Origin: an uncultured Collinsella sp.
GTDB taxonomy: Bacteria; Actinomycetota; Coriobacteriia; Coriobacteriales; Coriobacteriaceae
NCBI GenBank assembly: GCA_900550835.1
Contig: URTP01000057.1
Location: 1 to 11,652 of the forward strand
DNA: 11,652 nt
Direction: 5' to 3'
Positions 7,076-11,652 of the stretch are shown in pieces. Position 1 is the first letter of the stretch, and each line of letters starts with the position of its first letter. The notes beneath the pieces are model-generated. The model made no database searches. It saw only the letters and a list, made by a program, of their open reading frames with translations, and was not told the origin of the DNA. The position numbers were made by a program, and so were the translations under genes.

Positions 7076-7110
7076 TTACGCAAAAAAAATGCCGGGGGGA
7101 AGCCCCCGGC
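7076..7110 (-). repeat. Direct repeat flanking the DUF3800 gene, proximal copy
   Basis: Near-identical partner of 6285-6318, 791 bases away. See that entry for the alignment. The promoter and the leader hairpins lie outside (upstream of) this copy, so loss of the gene by recombination would leave promoter, leader and one terminator intact. Confidence 0.7.
7082..7110 (-). terminator. Intrinsic terminator between the leader and the DUF3800 start
   Basis: Stem GCCGGGGG (7091-7098) and CCCCCGGC (7103-7110) with a 4-base loop, followed on the minus strand by eight T (A run 7082-7089). It ends only about 20 bases before the start codon, after the predicted promoter, so expression of the gene requires read-through or leaky termination. 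It would also stop read-through from the antiporter gene upstream. Confidence 0.85.
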
Positions 7111-7175
7111 TCTTGGAGGTCCCTCTATTCGAGGGGACCAACCGTGTGATACCACGAGACGAGGAGTCTATTCAA
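7082..7175 (-). ncRNA. Candidate structured leader / small RNA upstream of the DUF3800 gene
   Basis: From the start predicted by the promoter at 7182-7210, the minus-strand transcript runs about 94 nt to a complete intrinsic terminator. It can form CGUG/CACG with a 6-base loop (plus 7147-7160), then a strong hairpin GGTCCCTC (7118-7125) with GAGGGGACC (7131-7139) holding one bulge and a TATTC loop, then the terminator hairpin. The heptamer GAATAGA occurs twice, 43 bases apart (plus 7167-7173 and 7124-7130). Either this is an attenuated 5' leader or a stand-alone RNA that works with the protein. From memory, comparative genomics has described several 'DUF3800' RNA motifs upstream of such genes (Weinberg and co-workers, 2017); I cannot say if this matches one. 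Confidence 0.55.
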
Positions 7176-7181
7176 GTAGAA

Positions 7182-7210
7182 ATTATAATAAGCAAACACA
7201 TGTTCGTCAA
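7182..7210 (-). promoter_or_regulatory. Sigma-70-type promoter driving the DUF3800 leader
   Basis: On the minus strand, -35 TTGACG (plus 7205-7210) and -10 TATAAT (plus 7182-7187) are separated by exactly 17 bases. Only one position departs from consensus. The predicted start is near plus 7175. It lies 57 bases after the antiporter stop codon, so the DUF3800 locus is its own transcription unit. Confidence 0.75.
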
Positions 7211-7266
7211 TCTACCTGCGGGTATAGGAATACAAGGAGGGGCTGGGGTAGCTGTGCCTCTGGCCC

Positions 7267-8868
7267 CTACGACGCCAGCGTGGCGATGACGGCTTCGTCG
7301 CCAGCGTATATAAGGGTGTTGCCGTCGGGGATGATCGTTTGGCCGTCGCGCTTGAGCATCACGACGATAAAGGGGTGCTTGCCTTGCGGCACGTCGCGCA
7401 GGCGCTGGCCGGCCAGGCGACCGTGGGGCGTTACGGTGACCTCGCGCAGCGTAACCTCGGCACGCTCCTCAAACGTCGGCGCGGCCATAACCAGAAGGTC
7501 GCCTTCTTCGATCATGGTATCCCCGTTGGGCAGCACCGGGTGCGCGCCGTCGCGCAGTACCAGGACCACGAGCATGTCCGTGACGCTGCCAATGTCCGCG
7601 AGTGAGCGCCCGGCAAACGGATGGCCCGCGCCCACCTTGAGCTTGACGAACGACATGCCGTCCTCGTCGCGGTAGTCGTTAAACGTGCGGCGCACGTCGC
7701 CTTCTGCATCGATCATATCGAGTTTCTTCGCCACCGCCGGCAGCAGCGAGCCCTGCACCACAATGCTCGACACAGCAATCACAAACACCAGGTCAAATGG
7801 GTCATGTCCACCGGGAACACCGGCCACTACGGCAAAGAGGCTAAATACGACCGAAGCCGCGCCGCGCAGACCCGCCCAGCTTACGAGTGCGACCTGGCGA
7901 GGGTTGGTCCTAAACGGCGCCAACAGCAGGCCGACGGCGATGGGGCGGCTCACAAAGAGCATAAACGCCATGAACGCCAGGCCCGGTAGCAGCATCTGCG
8001 GCAGGCGAGCGGGTGTCACGAGCAGACCAAGCAAGAAGAAGATAGTCATCTCGGCCATTTCGGTGAGGGTGTCAAAGAAGTGGGCCATCTCGACCTTGCC
8101 GGTGATATCGCTCGCGCCTAGCACGATGCCGGCCAGGTATACGGCCAAAAAGCCGTTGCCACCCAGATAGCTCGGCAGTGCGTAGGCGACGATCGCCACG
8201 GCGAACAAAAAGATAGTCTGCGCCCCCTCGGCCGTTGCGTGTGCGCGCTCAATCAGACGGCTGGATGTCCAGCCGATGGCAAGGCCCAGCCCCACGCCCA
8301 GGATGATCTGCTTGGCCAGCAGCACGGGAATGTCGATATTGCCGCCCGCCGCAAGGGTCGCGAGCACCGCGGTGAGCATGTAGGCGACGGGGTCGTTAGA
8401 GCCCGATTCGACCTCGAGCAGCGAGTCGGTGCCGCCCTTTAGCGACAGGTTGTGCTCGCGCAGCACGCTAAAGACGCTCGCCGCGTCGGTCGACGCCACG
8501 ACCGAGCCCAGTAGCAGGCCGCCGATCCAGTCGAAGCCCAGTACAAAGTGCGCAAACGCACCCGTAATGCCAGCAGTGATGACGACACCGAGCGTGCTCA
8601 GCAGCACCGCAGGCGCGGCGACAGGTTTGGCACGGTCGATGTTGGTGTTAAAGCCGCCGTAGAACATGATGAACAGCAGCGCCGTGCTGCAGACGGTTTC
8701 GGTAAGCGCATAGTCGCTAAAGTCGATGTGCGCCGGGCCGTTGACGCCCAGCAGCATGCCGAGCGCGATAAAGATGAGCAGGGTGGGGAAGGGGAGCTTT
8801 TTGCCGACGGGTTTGATGGTCAGGCACAGAATAATGACGAGCCCGATAAAGAGAAGTATCTGGTTCAT
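7267..8868 (-). CDS. CPA1-type potassium or sodium/proton antiporter with two RCK_C (TrkA_C) domains
   Basis: A 533-residue inner-membrane antiporter of the NhaP2/CvrA type, expected to exchange K+ or Na+ for protons. About 12 hydrophobic segments fill residues 1-385. Family motifs are GSVVASTDAASVFSVL (121-136) and ESGSNDP (154-160), where D159 belongs to the conserved ND transport site, plus WAGLRGAAS (331-339). Two cytoplasmic RCK_C domains follow, at about 406-463 and 475-533, each with a LRDG/KRDG then PNGD/PDGN and a GD turn; such domains usually gate transport in response to nucleotide or ion ligands. Ordinary length for the group. ATG 8868 has AGGAG at plus 8881-8885, with a rather long 12-base spacing. 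It is divergent from the phosphoesterase gene; I see no convincing promoter on its side. Confidence 0.92.
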   Translation of the reverse strand: MNQILLFIGLVIILCLTIKPVGKKLPFPTLLIFIALGMLLGVNGPAHIDFSDYALTETVCSTALLFIMFYGGFNTNIDRAKPVAAPAVLLSTLGVVITAGITGAFAHFVLGFDWIGGLLLGSVVASTDAASVFSVLREHNLSLKGGTDSLLEVESGSNDPVAYMLTAVLATLAAGGNIDIPVLLAKQIILGVGLGLAIGWTSSRLIERAHATAEGAQTIFLFAVAIVAYALPSYLGGNGFLAVYLAGIVLGASDITGKVEMAHFFDTLTEMAEMTIFFLLGLLVTPARLPQMLLPGLAFMAFMLFVSRPIAVGLLLAPFRTNPRQVALVSWAGLRGAASVVFSLFAVVAGVPGGHDPFDLVFVIAVSSIVVQGSLLPAVAKKLDMIDAEGDVRRTFNDYRDEDGMSFVKLKVGAGHPFAGRSLADIGSVTDMLVVLVLRDGAHPVLPNGDTMIEEGDLLVMAAPTFEERAEVTLREVTVTPHGRLAGQRLRDVPQGKHPFIVVMLKRDGQTIIPDGNTLIYAGDEAVIATLAS

Positions 8869-9193
8869 GGATGGTGTCCGCTCCTGGGTGGTTTGCGTGG
8901 CACGGTCAGTTGTCTGCGGTTATTTGTACCCAAAGATGGTGGGTTTATGGGGGCGGATTGCGGGCGTGCGCATTTTCGACACGAGGCTGCGATGCGAGCG
9001 TCGCTGGTCGGGGCGCTGGGCCAGACGGCGTGGCGTGGGCGGCGCGGGTTGGCAGGCGTGCGCTGGCGACCGTTGACTGTATGCAACCCTTCCCAGCTTT
9101 ATTGCAACGGAGTACAATGGATAACGTTTAAGTTCAACTTGAAGTTTTAGTTGCGGCTCCGGGCTTCGGCCGCAATGTAAAGAGAGGCGTTCC
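8869..9193. other. Divergent intergenic region between antiporter and phosphoesterase
   Basis: 325 bases with no convincing gene. The left two thirds are GC-rich and featureless by eye. The right third is AT-richer and probably holds the phosphoesterase promoter: a possible -10 TACAAT at 9113-9118 and a TTGACT at 9073-9078, which are too far apart (34 bases) to form one promoter. A short dyad TTCAA-C-TTGAA lies at 9134-9144. A 5'-leader hairpin is listed separately. Confidence 0.4.
9151..9175 (+). other. 5'-leader hairpin before the phosphoesterase gene
   Basis: TTGCGGC (9151-9157) and GCCGCAA (9169-9175) form a perfect 7-base stem with an 11-base loop. It ends 6 bases before the ribosome site AGAGAGG (9181-9187). 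No T run follows within the leader, so it may be an mRNA stabiliser or regulator target; unproven. Confidence 0.5.
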
Positions 9194-10033
9194 ATGGCGA
9201 TCTATGTGACATCCGATGCTCACGGGCACGTGCGTGCGCTTGACGAGGCCCTGTCCAAGATTTCGCTGGCGTCCGACGATATGCTGTACGTGCTGGGTGA
9301 CATGATCGATCGCGGGCCCGATCCGGTTGGCGTTATTAAGCTCGTGCGCTCGCTACCCAACGCTCGCGTGCTCAAGGGCAATCACGAGCAGATCATGCTC
9401 GATGCCATCATTGGCCAGGATCCGCTCGATGCCGAGACCTGGGATATCAACGGCGGTTGGACTACCCGTCAGCAGCTCAACGATATGGAATTTGAGGCTT
9501 ACGAGGAGCTCGTGCGTTGGATTGCGACGCTGCCGCTCTACGCGGTGGCCGAGACTGACGAGCGCCCGTACCTGCTGGTACATGCCGGCATCCAGACCGA
9601 GGCGGCGCGGGCGTTTTTGCTTGAACATGGGGTTGATTGTACCGATGGTGCCGGAGCGGTTAGCGCCGATCGCGAGCTGCTACAGCAGATGCTTGCGGTG
9701 CAGTCGTCCGACGACTTGCTGTGGATTCGTCACGGCTACTGGGATGCGCCGACAGGGTTGCTTTCTGCCGAGGGCAAGGGCCCGGTCGTGGTGAGCGGCC
9801 ACACACCCACGGTGTCGCTTGGGCGCTATTGCGAGGTCGGCGGCCTGGCGGGGCTCGATGAGGAGTCGGGCCGTGGGCAGATTGTGCGCCTGGGCGGCGA
9901 GGATACCGCTGGCGTGCCCGATCGCATTGACATCGACTGCGCCGCCGCCACTGGTTCCGAGTTCGGCCGCGTCGGCATCCTGCGCCTGGATGATGGTGCG
10001 GAGTTCTACGCAAATATCAAGCCTGGAGAATGA
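9194..10033 (+). CDS. PPP-family metallophosphoesterase (serine/threonine phosphatase or diadenosine tetraphosphatase-like)
   Basis: A 279-residue cytoplasmic phosphoesterase with the complete dinuclear-metal motif set of the PPP family: SDAHGH (7-12, D8 and H10), GDMIDRG (35-41), GNHE (62-65), LLVHAG (127-132, H130) and SGHTPT (201-206, H203). The middle LLWIRHGYW (175-183) and late IDIDCAAATG (245-254) segments are also typical of bacterial PrpA/ApaH-like members. All catalytic positions are present, so it should be active. The substrate, phosphoprotein or dinucleoside polyphosphate, cannot be told from sequence. ATG 9194 is preceded by AGAGAGG at 9181-9187. The gene is single, divergent from the antiporter and convergent with the flippase gene. 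Repeat copy B begins shortly after the stop codon. Confidence 0.93.
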   Translation: MAIYVTSDAHGHVRALDEALSKISLASDDMLYVLGDMIDRGPDPVGVIKLVRSLPNARVLKGNHEQIMLDAIIGQDPLDAETWDINGGWTTRQQLNDMEFEAYEELVRWIATLPLYAVAETDERPYLLVHAGIQTEAARAFLLEHGVDCTDGAGAVSADRELLQQMLAVQSSDDLLWIRHGYWDAPTGLLSAEGKGPVVVSGHTPTVSLGRYCEVGGLAGLDEESGRGQIVRLGGEDTAGVPDRIDIDCAAATGSEFGRVGILRLDDGAEFYANIKPGE

Positions 10034-10045
10034 TGGCGCAAGGGG

Positions 10046-10063
10046 TCGCTAATTTGGGACGGG
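10046..10063 (+). repeat. Near copy of the ctaatttgggacggg repeat
   Basis: Differs from the 19-base repeat at 5952 and 6212 only at its left end (tcgctaatttgggacggg) and is followed by CTTTTTT. It begins 13 bases after the stop codon at 10033, the same placement as copy 1 after 5938. With the T run it might contribute to transcription end of the phosphoesterase gene, although no hairpin stem precedes the T run. Confidence 0.7.
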
Positions 10064-10093
10064 CTTTTTTGACTGCTTTTGCCCTTCTGCCAA

Positions 10094-10134
10094 CCAAATG
10101 ATTTTTCTGGGACGGGGATTAAATAATCATTTGG
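10094..10134. repeat. REP-like hairpin with GGGACGGG in its loop
   Basis: CCAAATGATT (10094-10103) and AATCATTTGG (10125-10134) are perfect reverse complements around a 21-base loop that contains GGGACGGGG (10109-10117). The same core octamer occurs in the three direct-repeat copies in this window. This resembles a REP/palindromic unit; copy A lacks this hairpin at the matching position. Confidence 0.65.
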
Positions 10135-10296
10135 CTGCCCGCTGGCTAAGTGAGGAGACTTTTTTGGAAATGCCGAGCAGCCGGCAAATTTGCCTCAACA
10201 AAACCGCAGGTCACTGACTTGTGTTTTGCCTGTGTGGTCAGGGATTCGGCAAAAGTCTACTCACTTAGTTTTGCGTGTCGCAAATCGTCCGCAACG
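10135..10296 (+). repeat. Dispersed 162-base repeat, copy B, with 123-base inverted-repeat core
   Basis: Gapless homologue of 6051-6212. The core 10146-10268 starts with CTAAGTGAGGAGACTTTT and ends with AAAAGTCTACTCACTTAG, pairing at 17 of 18 positions. Right after it TTTGCG-TGT-CGCAAA (10270-10284) keeps the hairpin stem seen in copy A. An internal 12-base palindrome GGCAAATTTGCC (10183-10194) is degenerate in copy A. Sits between convergent genes, as copy A does. Confidence 0.85.
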
Positions 10297-10298
10297 AG

Positions 10299-10312
10299 AC
10301 CCCAGCCGGGGT
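10299..10312. other. Small GC hairpin in the convergent spacer
   Basis: ACCCC (10299-10303) and GGGGT (10308-10312) pair around a 4-base loop. No T run follows on either strand, so at best a weak end signal for the flippase transcript. Nothing else is seen between repeat copy B and the flippase stop at 10350. Confidence 0.35.
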
Positions 10313-10349
10313 GATTCCATCGTTAATTCCGGTGACCGGGGGCAGCTAA

Positions 10350-11652
10350 TTAGGCGCCGTATGGGTTACGGTCGCGTTCGATGCGCTGGCGTATGTGGGC
10401 GTACTCGATAATCAGCAGCGCCAGGAGTAGGGCCATGATGGCTAGGTAGCTCACCACAGCGCCCATCAGACCCAGCAGCTTAATCAAGATCACCGGCAGC
10501 ACCACGCTTACGGCGAAGCAGATCAGGTAGATCTTGGTGACGTCTCCAGCGTGGCGCAGCACCGTGATAATGGCGTAGATAAAATCGATGGCCGCGGTTA
10601 CGCCGCCGGCGACGACCATCAGCAGCGCCAGCGTACGGTAGCGTTCAAAGCTGAGGCCGTACATAAAGCTCATGAGGGGAATACCGGGACCTGCCATAAA
10701 TGCGGCGCACACGCCGGTGATGACCACAATCAGTGCGATAACGGCAACAATAATCAGGTCAAAGCGGCGACGCTTGCGCGGATTCGCCCAAATGCTCGAC
10801 AGACGCAGGAGCTGCGGTTTATAGATAAATCCAATGCTCAACAAAATGGCTTGCGCCGGAAAGAACAGGGCATTAAAGTACAGCTGATACTTGTAGGCCA
10901 GCGTGCCTTCCATCACAAACTTGGGCATGCTCTCGATGAGGTTGAACAGGAACAGCGCGCCAAAGAGCGGAGCGCACTGGACAAACAGGTGGCCAGCCTC
11001 GCGCAGACTCATGCGGCGCGATTTTTCGGTTTCGAGCAGGGCGAGCGGGGCGGTGACCAGCGCGAGCGAGGCAATCGCGGCGATGCCCATGGCCATGGCG
11101 GCGATGGGCATGCTGCGCGTGAGGAACAGTGCCACGCTAAAGACCGCGATGACGCCGACGGAGCGTAGCGTTTGGCTCATGCCGGCCAAATAGAGCTTGT
11201 CGGCCTGCTGCAGGCGGCCCTCGTACACGTCGGCGATGCCGTCGATCACCTTATACAGGTAGACGCCCAGGCCGATCGTGGCCATCTGCGCATCGTAGCC
11301 GCGGGCGCTGCTGTACATGAGGCCGCAGCCTAGGGCGAGCGCTCCGCAGAGCCAGCGGTTGAGCTGGTAGGAGGCGAAGGAGGTTTTTTCGTCGATGTCC
11401 GAGACCTGAAAGTTGCGCACGCCGTAGTTGCACGCGATCATGATGAGCGTGCCGGTGACAAAGGCGATGGAGAACTTGCCAGCCTCCTCGGCGCCTACGA
11501 GTTGCGTCGACACAATGGTGAGCAGCGGAAACGCCATACCCCATACGGCGGTACCCAGGGTATTCCAAAGGTAGTCGCGACGGGTGGCGTGATCTTCGTA
11601 CTCGGCTTCTTGCGTGGAGAAGCCGCCGCCGTAGACAGGGCCCAGCAGGCGG
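10350..11652 (-). CDS. Polysaccharide (lipopolysaccharide-type) flippase, MOP superfamily (partial, 5' end outside window)
   Basis: The frame stays open past an internal ATG at 11537 to the window edge, giving 433 visible residues; the extra 38 (ending RRDYLWNTLGTAVWG) look like the usual start of the first membrane region of polysaccharide transporters, so ATG 11537 is not the true start. The protein is an integral membrane carrier of the Wzx/MOP type, expected to move lipid-linked glycan units across the membrane. At least ten hydrophobic segments are visible, with short basic loops such as NPRKRRRF and a basic C-terminal tail IRQRIERDRNPYGA. Family members are usually about 450-500 residues, so little is missing. 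Neighbouring glycan genes would be expected beyond the window end. It converges on the phosphoesterase gene across repeat copy B. The lipid-linked substrate cannot be predicted. Confidence 0.88.
   Translation of the reverse strand, partial: RLLGPVYGGGFSTQEAEYEDHATRRDYLWNTLGTAVWGMAFPLLTIVSTQLVGAEEAGKFSIAFVTGTLIMIACNYGVRNFQVSDIDEKTSFASYQLNRWLCGALALGCGLMYSSARGYDAQMATIGLGVYLYKVIDGIADVYEGRLQQADKLYLAGMSQTLRSVGVIAVFSVALFLTRSMPIAAMAMGIAAIASLALVTAPLALLETEKSRRMSLREAGHLFVQCAPLFGALFLFNLIESMPKFVMEGTLAYKYQLYFNALFFPAQAILLSIGFIYKPQLLRLSSIWANPRKRRRFDLIIVAVIALIVVITGVCAAFMAGPGIPLMSFMYGLSFERYRTLALLMVVAGGVTAAIDFIYAIITVLRHAGDVTKIYLICFAVSVVLPVILIKLLGLMGAVVSYLAIMALLLALLIIEYAHIRQRIERDRNPYGA

Noticed and set aside
7082..7175. 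Classic type III toxin-antitoxin RNA
   Set aside because: The leader lacks the tandem full-length repeats of ToxI-type antitoxins; only a heptamer recurs, and the protein is DUF3800, not a ToxN-type fold. Kept only as an analogy.
9073..9118. TTGACT and TACAAT as one promoter
   Set aside because: The spacing is 34 bases, twice the usual distance.
8548..9150. 200-residue plus-strand frame over the antiporter start
   Set aside because: Mostly antisense to the antiporter, no ribosome site, low-complexity composition.
11535..11537. ATG 11537 as the flippase start
   Set aside because: No stop before the window edge and the preceding 38 residues match the typical flippase N-terminal region.

Overview
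The window comes from a high-GC Gram-positive bacterium. Codon use, the clean GGAGG-type ribosome sites and the character of the proteins look most like a gut Coriobacteriia (Collinsella-type) genome. That assignment is an impression from the sequence, not a database result.

Bases 1-5938 hold the 3' end of a plus-strand BREX type 1 phage-defence operon. It contains the C-terminal three quarters of pglZ (cut by the window start), complete brxL, an unrecognised 450-residue gene, and a 63-residue acidic gene. The order pglZ-brxL is the usual end of type 1 BREX. The last two genes follow in the same direction and may be lineage-specific additions. A strong 44-base hairpin separates brxL from the 450-residue gene.

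Bases 5939-6383 are non-coding. They carry a 162-base repeat built around a 123-base inverted-repeat element, bracketed by two copies of a 19-base direct repeat. A second copy of the 162-base repeat lies at 10135-10296, without gaps relative to the first. Both copies sit between convergent genes, just after the stop codon of the plus-strand gene.

Bases 6285-7210 (minus strand) hold a compact DUF3800 locus: a near-consensus promoter, a roughly 94-nt structured leader ending in a complete intrinsic terminator, then a ribosome site, the DUF3800 gene, and a second near-identical terminator. This promoter-RNA-terminator-gene layout suggests an attenuated leader or a stand-alone small RNA paired with the protein. 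It is the most promising candidate system here.

Bases 7267-11652 look like ordinary chromosome: a CPA1-type cation/proton antiporter with two RCK_C domains (minus), a divergent PPP-family metallophosphoesterase (plus), the second repeat copy, and the C-terminal part of a polysaccharide flippase (minus, cut by the window end).
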